DNA from: DATFKA01 sp042095835
GTDB lineage: Bacteria > Bacteroidota > Bacteroidia > Chitinophagales > Saprospiraceae
Direction: 5' to 3'
Assembly: GCA_042095835.1 (NCBI GenBank)
Contig: JBELML010000177.1
Coordinates: forward strand, 1-10,954
DNA length: 10,954 nucleotides
The notes beneath the pieces were generated by a model. That model saw only the letters and a list, made by a program, of their open reading frames with translations, did not search any database and was not told where the DNA came from. The position numbers and the translations under genes were made by a program. This document shows positions 1 through 6,608 of the stretch, one piece after another; the first letter of the stretch is position 1, and every line of letters starts with the position of its first letter.

Positions 1-58
1 CCAACATTTTGGAAAAATTGTAGTAGAGTATTGATCCTTTAAAATACACCGTCTGCAA

Positions 59-222
59 TTAGTAACAGCCAAAAAATAACTTACCGATTTTGATGGAATC
101 TTTTGCTCCAATACGGCGTTAAAAAGCCTCGTCTATGCCCTGCATTGCCTACGTTTTTTGCCTTGTCTTGGCTCAAAATCTTCTCGATCAAAATACGGAA
201 CTTATTCTCTGTCCGTTACTTA
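59..222. repeat. MITE-like full-length imperfect palindrome
   Basis: The left end (59-86, beginning TTAGTAAC) and the reverse complement of the right end (196-222, beginning TAAGTAAC) agree at about 21 of 28 aligned positions. The similarity continues inward: both arms carry CCG, then ATTTTGAT, TTTTG, CCAA, GGC and an A-run in the same order. They meet at a small perfect hairpin, ATGC (135-138), loop CCT, GCAT (142-145). The whole element would therefore fold into one long imperfect hairpin. GCAA stands immediately outside both ends (55-58 and 223-226), as expected for a 4-bp target duplication, although four bases can match by chance. No transposase is encoded, so if mobile it would be non-autonomous. 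It ends 68 bp before the start of the downstream gene and may lie in its leader. Confidence 0.7.
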
Positions 223-290
223 GCAAAACGGGGCTTGTATGGTTTTACAAAGTTTGGTATCTTAATAGGAGATACTATAAGCACGCTATT

Positions 291-1730
291 ATGAAACCAC
301 GACTGTTGTTTAAACTCCTTTTTTGCTTTTGCTTCTTGCCTTTTTTAAAAGGACAGGACGCAGAACCTGTCTTAATGGAATACTATCTAGAAGAAGAGCT
401 CTCCTCTGAATGGGAGCTTTATTATAGGACCTTCTACGAATACGATAAGCAAAATCGATTAGTCAAAACCTATGACCGGAATATAATTGAGCAACGGCCT
501 AACTCCTTCTACCGAGAAAGTGTTTACAACCTCGATGACCAATTGGTCTATGAACTCCAACTTTTCTACAATGTTTTTTTAAATAAATTTGATACTGTAT
601 CCATTCGCACCTTAGAATACAATGGAGAGGGGCAGCTCTCTTTGGATCAATTTATTTCACCTACCTATAATGATGGCACTCGGATTCGGTACTCCTACGA
701 TAGAGATGGCTGTATAAGCTTAATTATTTATGAAAGTAGACAACAAGAAAACAATGATGAATGGATTGCCTACAGTAGAAGTCGGCAGACCAGCAACCAA
801 TTTTGTGAGCCTACAAGAATTGAAAACATCAATGATCAAGGAGGATTAGAAAGCGCAACAGATTACGAGTATCGGCAAGGCGAACTTTACCGCGCTACAA
901 CCAGAAGATGGCAGAGGGGTCAGTATGTTCCTAATCGAGATTATATAGCTAGCCGGGACGATTTAGGCAGATTAATTCGAGAGGAAACTCAAATTATCGA
1001 CTTCAGTAATGATACCATAAATGTAAGAACGCTTTATAATTACCAAGGAAATCAGCTAGATTATTCGGCTAGAATAGAAGAAGAATATGTAGATAGTACG
1101 AGTACTTGGGAGACCAATTCCATTACGGAGTATACCTTCAGTCCCAATGGAGAGCGTCTAATTTTTAACCAAGAATATTTCTTTAACAGCCGTGAAATCA
1201 GCACACAGATTTCCAATCTTCTACGCTATACTTATGATGAAGATGGCTATATACAACAGCAAAGAACCGCCAACCGAATTTTCCGAGATGGTGCATTAAT
1301 TAGGGAATATAGAAACACCAATGATTACACTAGAGATTGTGCGGGGAACATTTTGGAGGATATCTCCACGAATACCAAAAATTTCAACGCGGATTTTCCA
1401 GACGCTAATTTGCAATTAAAAAGCCGTTTTGTTTTTTATTACGCTCAATCGTCGCCATGTGATCCAGATGGCGTGGAGTCGATGACCATGAAGGTCTATC
1501 CAAACCCTACTACAGATCTTATACAGGTACAAAGTGCCTTACTGCTAGTCCCTGAGACCACCCTTCGATTAATCAGTAGTAGTGGACAAGTCTTGATCAA
1601 TCGAACGGCGAATACTAGCTTTCAGCAACTACTGGCTACCAATAATCTACCGACTGGCGTCTACTGGATTGAACTAGAAAACAAGGCGCTTGATCAAAAA
1701 GAAACGCAGCGAATTGTAGTGAACCGATAG
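291..1730 (+). CDS. Secreted T9SS protein with about 30-residue YD-like repeats
   Basis: This is a 479-residue protein of unknown function. Residues 1-21 form a Sec signal peptide: a basic start, a hydrophobic Leu/Phe/Cys core, and likely cleavage after Gly21. A degenerate repeat then recurs about every 30 residues, with an aromatic-x-aromatic pair followed by Gly or Asn and a hydrophobic residue. Copies lie near residues 49, 79, 109, 134, 192, 221, 249, 280, 312 and 346. This resembles the beta-strand YD repeats of RHS-like proteins, but I cannot assign a family. Residues 398-479 form a type A T9SS sorting domain with YPNP at 403-406, a central SSSGQV and a closing LPTGVYWIEL segment, so the protein is probably surface-attached or released. 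The frame stays open upstream to 135, but that part is encoded by the palindromic element and would bury the signal peptide, so I chose the ATG at 291. Its stop nearly touches that of the convergent gene. Confidence 0.85.
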   Translation: MKPRLLFKLLFCFCFLPFLKGQDAEPVLMEYYLEEELSSEWELYYRTFYEYDKQNRLVKTYDRNIIEQRPNSFYRESVYNLDDQLVYELQLFYNVFLNKFDTVSIRTLEYNGEGQLSLDQFISPTYNDGTRIRYSYDRDGCISLIIYESRQQENNDEWIAYSRSRQTSNQFCEPTRIENINDQGGLESATDYEYRQGELYRATTRRWQRGQYVPNRDYIASRDDLGRLIREETQIIDFSNDTINVRTLYNYQGNQLDYSARIEEEYVDSTSTWETNSITEYTFSPNGERLIFNQEYFFNSREISTQISNLLRYTYDEDGYIQQQRTANRIFRDGALIREYRNTNDYTRDCAGNILEDISTNTKNFNADFPDANLQLKSRFVFYYAQSSPCDPDGVESMTMKVYPNPTTDLIQVQSALLLVPETTLRLISSSGQVLINRTANTSFQQLLATNNLPTGVYWIELENKALDQKETQRIVVNR

Positions 1731-1732
1731 CG

Positions 1733-2176
1733 CTAAAACTCTTCTGCTTCCTCTAATACATATAATAGGTCTTCCCTAGTATCGGTATTGAGTTTCAAAG
1801 TACCTTTAAAAGTGAGGTTAGTATCCGTTTTATAGCGTTTAAAGGCAGAAGGTTTCAACTCCAACTTAAGCACCGTTTCGGGTCCCGCTCCACCACAGAA
1901 AAAACAAGAAGTTTGCGGATTTCTGGAAAGCACATATTGAGTACCCAGAGGATCTAAAGGAATAATAAACCCTTTAATACTGACCTCTTGCCCTTCGAAA
2001 GTAGCAATCGAGCCAAAAGAAGCTTGGAAATAGTCAATTCCAAACTCGGGATCTGATTTCTCTTCGAGTTGGATGTCAGCTAGGGCAATCCAATCGATGG
2101 GAGTTTGGGCAGTCGAAAGATAAGGTGCCAAACTTAAAAGACATAGGCAAAAAAATCTATAACAGTAGTCTATCAT
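1733..2176 (-). CDS. Exported DUF3299-like protein
   Basis: This is a 147-residue protein. Residues 1-23 look like a Sec signal peptide with a probable cleavage after STAQ, so it is likely periplasmic. The mature part has a conserved-looking core: a segment around 58-74 reading GQEVSIKGFIIPLDP, then CFFCGGAGPE with a CxxC pair at 91 and 94, then a strand-rich tail with FKGTLKLN. The pattern 'G..V.i.GF.iPL' followed by a Cys-x-x-Cys and Gly/Pro segment is what I associate with DUF3299, a family of unknown function; this assignment is from memory of the family. The CxxC could bind metal or form a disulfide. It lies downstream of sdhB on the same strand but behind a terminator, so it is probably a separate unit. 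It overlaps no neighbour and its TAG is separated by two bases from the stop of the convergent gene. Confidence 0.75.
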   Translation of the reverse strand: MIDYCYRFFCLCLLSLAPYLSTAQTPIDWIALADIQLEEKSDPEFGIDYFQASFGSIATFEGQEVSIKGFIIPLDPLGTQYVLSRNPQTSCFFCGGAGPETVLKLELKPSAFKRYKTDTNLTFKGTLKLNTDTREDLLYVLEEAEEF

Positions 2177-2199
2177 AAAAAGAGGTTTTTATTCTTAAC

Positions 2200-2236
2200 A
2201 AAAAATACCCTGAGCAGGATTAACCAACACTCAGGG
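2200..2236 (-). terminator. Intrinsic terminator of the sdhCAB operon
   Basis: Read on the minus strand, a perfect 7-bp stem (CCCTGAG at 2230-2236 and CTCAGGG at 2208-2214) encloses a 15-nt loop. It is followed after two bases by six T residues (2200-2205). It lies about 30 bases past the sdhB stop. There is no T-run on the plus side, so it works in the sdh direction only. It should insulate the DUF3299-like gene from most sdh transcription. Confidence 0.75.
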
Positions 2237-2265
2237 CATTTGCACATATTACTGGATAATAGATT

Positions 2266-3015
2266 TTATTCTTGGGCTGAAAAGGCAGAAGAGAGGTACT
2301 CTCTGTTCATCAAAGCAATATTATCTACAGAAATCTCTTTAGGACATTCTGCCTCACAAGCGCCGATATTGGAGCAGAAACCGAAACCCTCTTCATCCAT
2401 CTGGGCAACCATTTTCTGGGCTCTGCGCTTTGCTTCTACTTGGCCTTGTGGTAAGGTCGCTAGGTGAGACACCTTAGCACTTACAAATAACATAGCCGAG
2501 GCATTAGGGCAAGCTGCTACGCATGCTCCACAACCAATACAAGCCGCTGCATCAAAGGCTCTCAGCGACGTATCTTTTTCTACGGGTACAGCATTACCGT
2601 CTTGAGCTTGACCAGTATTCACAGAGATATAACCTCCTGCTTGAATAATACGATCGAAAGCATCGCGCTGTACGACCAAATCTTTTAATACAGGAAAAGC
2701 TACTGCGCGGAATGGCTCAATCGTGATGGTGTCTCCATCCTTAAAATAACGCATGTGCAGCTGACAAGCTGTCGTACCAGTATTAGGTCCGTGTGGATGA
2801 CCATTGATCACCATGCTACAGGTACCACAAATACCTTCTCGGCAATCGTGCTCAAAAGCAACTGGAGACTCCTTTTTGGCAATCAATTCCTCATTGAGTA
2901 CATCTAGCATTTCTAAAAAGGACATGTGCTCACTTACATTATCTAATTGATAAGTTACAAATTGCCCTTTTTTATATTGGCCACCTTCGCGCCAAATTTT
3001 GAGTGTTAATTTCAT
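2266..3015 (-). CDS. sdhB: Succinate dehydrogenase / fumarate reductase iron-sulfur subunit
   Basis: This 249-residue subunit carries the three Fe-S clusters that pass electrons from the flavin of SdhA to the haems and quinone of SdhC. The [2Fe-2S] ligands are Cys58, Cys63, Cys66 and Cys84, in CREGICGTC and the later TACQLH. By comparison with the family, Cys159, Cys162, Cys165 and Cys224 bind the [4Fe-4S] cluster, and Cys169, Cys214 and Cys220 bind the [3Fe-4S] cluster. All are present and correctly spaced. The length is normal for this Bacteroidota form. The gene is last in sdhCAB, 32 bp after sdhA, and is followed by an intrinsic terminator. The complex probably works as a succinate dehydrogenase, but sequence alone does not exclude fumarate reduction in vivo. 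Confidence 0.97.
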   Translation of the reverse strand: MKLTLKIWREGGQYKKGQFVTYQLDNVSEHMSFLEMLDVLNEELIAKKESPVAFEHDCREGICGTCSMVINGHPHGPNTGTTACQLHMRYFKDGDTITIEPFRAVAFPVLKDLVVQRDAFDRIIQAGGYISVNTGQAQDGNAVPVEKDTSLRAFDAAACIGCGACVAACPNASAMLFVSAKVSHLATLPQGQVEAKRRAQKMVAQMDEEGFGFCSNIGACEAECPKEISVDNIALMNREYLSSAFSAQE

Positions 3016-3047
3016 ATACTTCTTTTTTCTGGTTTAGAAAATGGCGA

Positions 3048-5054
3048 TTACTTATAAGAACGGGTCTTGAGTTCTACATTCTCGAAGACTAATTCTTCTT
3101 TGTGTAGAATAGGCTCTTGACCAGACTCTGTGTACTCCCAAGCAGCTACGTAGGCAAAGTTTTCATCATCTCTTAATGCCTCACCACCTTCTGTTTGGTA
3201 TTCTTCTCTAAAGTGACCTCCACAAGACTCGTTTCTGTTCAAAGCATCGTAGCACATGACTTCTCCTAACTCCAAAAAGTCTGCTACTCTTAAAGCTTTT
3301 TCCAATTCAGGGTTGTATTCCTTGGCTTCTCCAGGAATGAATACATCCTTGTAAAACTCCTCTCTTAATTCACGGATCATAGTAATAGCCGACTTCAAGC
3401 CATCTGCATTACGAGACATACCGCAGTAGTCCCACATGATCTTTCCTAGACGACGGTGGAAGCTTTCTACAGACTGATTCCCTTTTATACTCATTAATTT
3501 TTCGATACGTGCCTGCGTTTTTTTCTCCGCTTCTTCAAAGGCTGCGCTATCGGCATCAAACTTGGGCGTACGAATTTCACCACTCAAGAATTGACCAATA
3601 GTATAAGGCAGTACAAAATAGCCATCTGCTAAACCTTGCATTAAAGCTGAAGCACCAAGGCGATTGGCGCCGTGATCAGAAAAGTTGGCTTCACCGATCG
3701 AAAAAAGACCAGGTACGTTCGTCTCCAAATTATAGTCTACCCAGATACCACCCATAGTGTAATGCACCGCTGGATAGATTTTCATAGGTACTTCGTAGGG
3801 ATTCTCACCAGTGATTTTCTCATACATCTCAAAGAGGTTACCATATTTCTCTTCTACGACACTCTTACCTAATTCTGTAATCTTTGCCGCACTGGCGTTA
3901 TGAATTCCTTGAGAATTGGCAGCTGATTTACCATATCGTTGGATAGCCGCACTAAAATCAAGGAATACTGCTAATCCGGTAGGAGCCACACCTAAACCTT
4001 CATCACAAGCTACCTTGGCAGCACGAGAAGCTACATCACGTGGTACCAAGTTTCCAAAGGCAGGATATCTTCTTTCTAAGTAGTAATCTCTATCTTCTTC
4101 GGCAATATCAAGGGCCGATTTGCGGCCTTCGCGGATTGCTTTTGCATCTTCTTGTTTTCCAGGCACCCATACTCTACCATCGTTTCGAAGGGACTCTGAC
4201 ATCAAAGTCAACTTGGACTGATAGTCCCCAGATACAGGAATACAGGTAGGGTGGATTTGAGTATAACATGGATTGGCCATCAAAGCCCCTTTGCGCACCG
4301 CTCGCCATCCGGCAGATACGTTGCAATACATGGCATTGGTCGAAAGGTAGAAAACGTTTCCATAACCACCTGTAGCCAAGACTACTGCGTGTCCTGCGAA
4401 TCGCTCTAGTTCGCCAGTCACCAGGTTTCTGGCAATAATACCGCGTGCTTTTCCGTCAACTTTCACCAAATCGAGCATCTCATGGCGGTTGTACAAGTCT
4501 ACCGTACCCAAAGAAACCTGACGAGACAAAGATTGATAGGCACCTAATAGAAGTTGCTGCCCAGTTTGACCACGGGCGTAGAAGGTTCTACTTACCTGCA
4601 CACCACCGAAAGAGCGGTTGGCTAATAGACCACCGTATTCTCTAGCAAAAGGTACACCCTGTGCTACGGCTTGATCAATAATATTTCGGCTGACCTCCGC
4701 AAGGCGATGTACATTGGACTCGCGTGAGCGGTAGTCTCCACCTTTAATGGTATCGTAGAAAAGACGGTAGACACTATCTCCGTCGTTTTGGTAATTCTTT
4801 GCAGCATTGATACCTCCCTGAGCAGCGATGGAGTGTGCTCTACGCGGACTATCATGATAAGTGAAAGCTTTTACCTTATATCCCAGCTCTCCTAAAGTAG
4901 CGGCAGCTGATGCACCAGCCAAGCCAGTACCAACTACAATTACTTCAAGTCTACGCTTATTATTAGGAGCCACTAGGTTCATGGTCGATCGGTAGTTGAC
5001 CCACTTATCGCCCAAATTCCCAGCTGGCGTTTTACTATCGAGTTTGATGCTCAT
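3048..5054 (-). CDS. sdhA: Succinate dehydrogenase / fumarate reductase flavoprotein subunit
   Basis: This 668-residue catalytic subunit interconverts succinate and fumarate using covalently bound FAD, on the cytoplasmic face of the membrane. The dinucleotide-binding fold is at about 37-61, with VVGTGLAGASAA. HSIAAQGGINAA follows, where His74 is the expected FAD attachment site. QIHPT (His268), LVPRDVASRA (Arg339, the expected proton-shuttle arginine), HYTMGG (His431) and the GEANFSDHGANRLGASAL block (455-472) form the substrate and FAD pocket. The C-terminal helical domain is complete, with the usual RNESCGGHFREEY motif. The length fits the Bacteroidota type, which is longer than the E. coli enzyme. 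It sits 20 bp after sdhC and 32 bp before sdhB, and the leaders are A-rich without a clear Shine-Dalgarno site. Nothing is missing or odd. Confidence 0.97.
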   Translation of the reverse strand: MSIKLDSKTPAGNLGDKWVNYRSTMNLVAPNNKRRLEVIVVGTGLAGASAAATLGELGYKVKAFTYHDSPRRAHSIAAQGGINAAKNYQNDGDSVYRLFYDTIKGGDYRSRESNVHRLAEVSRNIIDQAVAQGVPFAREYGGLLANRSFGGVQVSRTFYARGQTGQQLLLGAYQSLSRQVSLGTVDLYNRHEMLDLVKVDGKARGIIARNLVTGELERFAGHAVVLATGGYGNVFYLSTNAMYCNVSAGWRAVRKGALMANPCYTQIHPTCIPVSGDYQSKLTLMSESLRNDGRVWVPGKQEDAKAIREGRKSALDIAEEDRDYYLERRYPAFGNLVPRDVASRAAKVACDEGLGVAPTGLAVFLDFSAAIQRYGKSAANSQGIHNASAAKITELGKSVVEEKYGNLFEMYEKITGENPYEVPMKIYPAVHYTMGGIWVDYNLETNVPGLFSIGEANFSDHGANRLGASALMQGLADGYFVLPYTIGQFLSGEIRTPKFDADSAAFEEAEKKTQARIEKLMSIKGNQSVESFHRRLGKIMWDYCGMSRNADGLKSAITMIRELREEFYKDVFIPGEAKEYNPELEKALRVADFLELGEVMCYDALNRNESCGGHFREEYQTEGGEALRDDENFAYVAAWEYTESGQEPILHKEELVFENVELKTRSYK

Positions 5055-5074
5055 TATATTAATTTTTTTGTTTA

Positions 5075-5779
5075 CTAATCTTGACCTGGAATTACTTTAA
5101 ACTCTCCTAGTGGATAGAAATCGAGGTACATAAAAACAGGAATAACTGCAAAAAGTAAAGGAAGTACAATAGAAAACCCAAGTCCTAAACCCCGAATTAA
5201 TCCAGTATATTTTCCCGTGCGTAATCCAAGCGTTTGAAAGGCAGATTGAAAGCCATGTGACAAATGGTAGCCTAAAGCAATACAACCAATGACATAGACA
5301 ATGACAATCCACAGTTCTTTAAAGGCCGTTTGGACAACTTCGAAATTAGTCACTCCTCTGGCTTCTAAATCTGTGAATTTGAATTCGTACCAAAACTGCC
5401 CCATGTGAATCGCGATAAAGAAGAGTACCAATGTACCCAACAACATCATATTTCTACTAGCAAAAGAAGTCTTTGAACCCGTTCTCACGGCATACTTTAC
5501 TTTTCCTCTAGCTTTTCTATTTTTCAAATAGATCATCAATCCCTTGTAGGAGTGTAGTAAAATAGAGGCATACAAGGTATAAGCGATGACTTTGATTAAA
5601 ATATTGGACTCCATGATTTCTGAGTAAGCATTGAACTGCTCCCCCTGATGCTCATTAATGAGTAGTAGTAAATTCCCGAGTAGATGTACTATCAGAAATA
5701 AAATCATGAAAAGACCAGTAATGGCTACCAATAATTTATTCCCAATTGAAGAGAATAGGAATTTATTGAATCCGTTCAT
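5075..5779 (-). CDS. sdhC: Succinate dehydrogenase cytochrome b subunit (b558 type)
   Basis: This 234-residue membrane anchor has five predicted transmembrane helices, at about 15-41, 60-84, 110-128, 155-175 and 198-219. A single-subunit anchor with five helices is the di-haem class seen in Bacillus and Wolinella, normally linked to menaquinone. Histidines placed to bind the two haems are His32, His76 and His125, plus either His172 or His175 in YHLSHG. It is the first gene of sdhCAB. A Bacteroidota-type promoter candidate lies about 75-80 bp upstream (5854-5861, minus strand). The gene carries no signal peptide. The assignment rests on helix pattern, histidines and operon position together. 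Confidence 0.95.
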   Translation of the reverse strand: MNGFNKFLFSSIGNKLLVAITGLFMILFLIVHLLGNLLLLINEHQGEQFNAYSEIMESNILIKVIAYTLYASILLHSYKGLMIYLKNRKARGKVKYAVRTGSKTSFASRNMMLLGTLVLFFIAIHMGQFWYEFKFTDLEARGVTNFEVVQTAFKELWIVIVYVIGCIALGYHLSHGFQSAFQTLGLRTGKYTGLIRGLGLGFSIVLPLLFAVIPVFMYLDFYPLGEFKVIPGQD

Positions 5780-5853
5780 ACGTTTTGCGTTTGTTTACAA
5801 TCAATTTAGTTAGTATCCTTTGTTTGGATATCTTGAATTAGGCTGAGTAGTCA

Positions 5854-5861
5854 CAAATCTA
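5854..5861 (-). promoter_or_regulatory. Promoter candidate for sdhCAB (-7 element)
   Basis: On the minus strand this reads TAGATTTG, a perfect match to the Bacteroidota -7 consensus TAnnTTTG. The upstream TTTG-like element is weak (ATTG at 5882-5885, 20 bases away). Transcription would start near 5847, giving a leader of about 68 nt. A second match, TAATTTTG at 5931-5938 on the same strand, is an alternative farther upstream. Confidence 0.5.
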
Positions 5862-5951
5862 ATTATTTAAGGCCACTAGCCCAATCTAGGTTCGGACAAT
5901 TGATGAAGAGCTTATTTATTTAGAATGAATCAAAATTAGCGATTAATTTAA

Positions 5952-5982
5952 TTCGAGGTCAACCACAAATGGCCTACATTTG
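5952..5982 (+). promoter_or_regulatory. Promoter candidate for the 6006 gene
   Basis: TACATTTG at 5975-5982 matches the Bacteroidota -7 consensus TAnnTTTG exactly. TTCG at 5952-5955 is a 3-of-4 match to the -33 TTTG with a 19-base spacer. Transcription would begin near 5989, giving a short leader of about 17 nt before the ATG at 6006. Confidence 0.55.
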
Positions 5983-6005
5983 TTCCTGAGATTTATTCGA
6001 CACAT

Positions 6006-6509
6006 ATGAACCAACCGATACCAATTCCATTCGCTACCTTTTTGGACTACTTTCCCGAAACAGAGCTTCCTATCACCTTGACTGATGAAACGGCTTTCAT
6101 CTTCAGCCGGGAGAACAAGCCCTTCAGTGCAGATATTTTACAGCAGTATCTCCTACCTTTAGAACAAGAAGAAGTCGATGAATTCACGGAGTTCGCGCCT
6201 TGTTTTAAACTACCCAATACTTTTGACTTTCATGCGCTTGTGTATTGGAAAGCCGGATTACTGAATCACCAATTCATCATGGTCACTATCAATAAAAAAG
6301 CAGAAATTATGGATAAACAGGTGATCGCTGGAACTTTTTCTGATCAAGACCAGTTAATCCAGTCAGTAGCTACAATTGATAGCGATTTTGAAATTCTCAT
6401 CGTATCTGGTCAACAGCCCGCCCAAGCTCCTCATCATTTCGATGCCTCAAAAAGTACTACCCAAAAATTAGAATTATTACCAGAAGGTAAGATTATTTTT
6501 ATTGATTAA
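6006..6509 (+). CDS. Hypothetical cytoplasmic protein
   Basis: I do not recognise this 167-residue protein. It has no signal peptide or membrane segment. It is acidic, with runs such as EQEEVDEFTEF at 53-63. The middle alternates hydrophobic and polar residues as in a beta sheet: FHALVYW (75-81), HQFIMVTIN (88-96), then IMDKQVIAG (101-109). It ends with GKIIFID (161-167). The order 'value reported, then a strand with D-K, then a terminal dG.I strand' is reminiscent of small uncharacterised beta-sheet proteins in Bacteroidota, but that is only a resemblance. The start is well supported by a good -7 promoter match just upstream. It precedes rnr in the same direction with a 99-bp gap containing an inverted repeat, so co-transcription is possible but not shown. 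Confidence 0.8.
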   Translation: MNQPIPIPFATFLDYFPETELPITLTDETAFIFSRENKPFSADILQQYLLPLEQEEVDEFTEFAPCFKLPNTFDFHALVYWKAGLLNHQFIMVTINKKAEIMDKQVIAGTFSDQDQLIQSVATIDSDFEILIVSGQQPAQAPHHFDASKSTTQKLELLPEGKIIFID

Positions 6510-6524
6510 ATTTAACGAAACAAT

Positions 6525-6576
6525 GTTGAAAAGGTCATAACATGTAGCACTAAGACGATACTTCAACCTTTTCAAC
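6525..6576 (+). repeat. Perfect 11-bp inverted repeat upstream of rnr
   Basis: GTTGAAAAGGT at 6525-6535 is exactly complementary to ACCTTTTCAAC at 6566-6576, with a 30-nt loop. No T-run follows the right arm, which is followed by CCTTAAAAACC, so it is not a classic intrinsic terminator on the plus strand. It ends 32 bp before the rnr start, so it could be a hairpin in the rnr leader, a 3'-end structure of the preceding gene, or an operator. Confidence 0.6.
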
Positions 6577-6608
6577 CCTTAAAAACCAAATTTTTACAAA
6601 ACACAACA

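Noticed and set aside
103..294. A 63-residue open frame on the plus strand
   Set aside because: It lies mostly within the palindromic element and overlaps the start of the secreted-protein gene in another frame; it has no recognisable features.
2199..2207. A promoter for the DUF3299-like gene (TATTTTTTG on the minus strand)
   Set aside because: The spacing does not fit TAnnTTTG exactly and the sequence is explained by the T-run of the sdh terminator.
4040..4855. Several 60-70-residue open frames within sdhA on either strand
   Set aside because: They are fully inside a well-supported gene and show no features of their own.
2266..5779. An unusual respiratory complex or a fusion in the sdh region
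   Set aside because: All cofactor ligands, lengths and gene order match a normal Bacteroidota sdhCAB operon.
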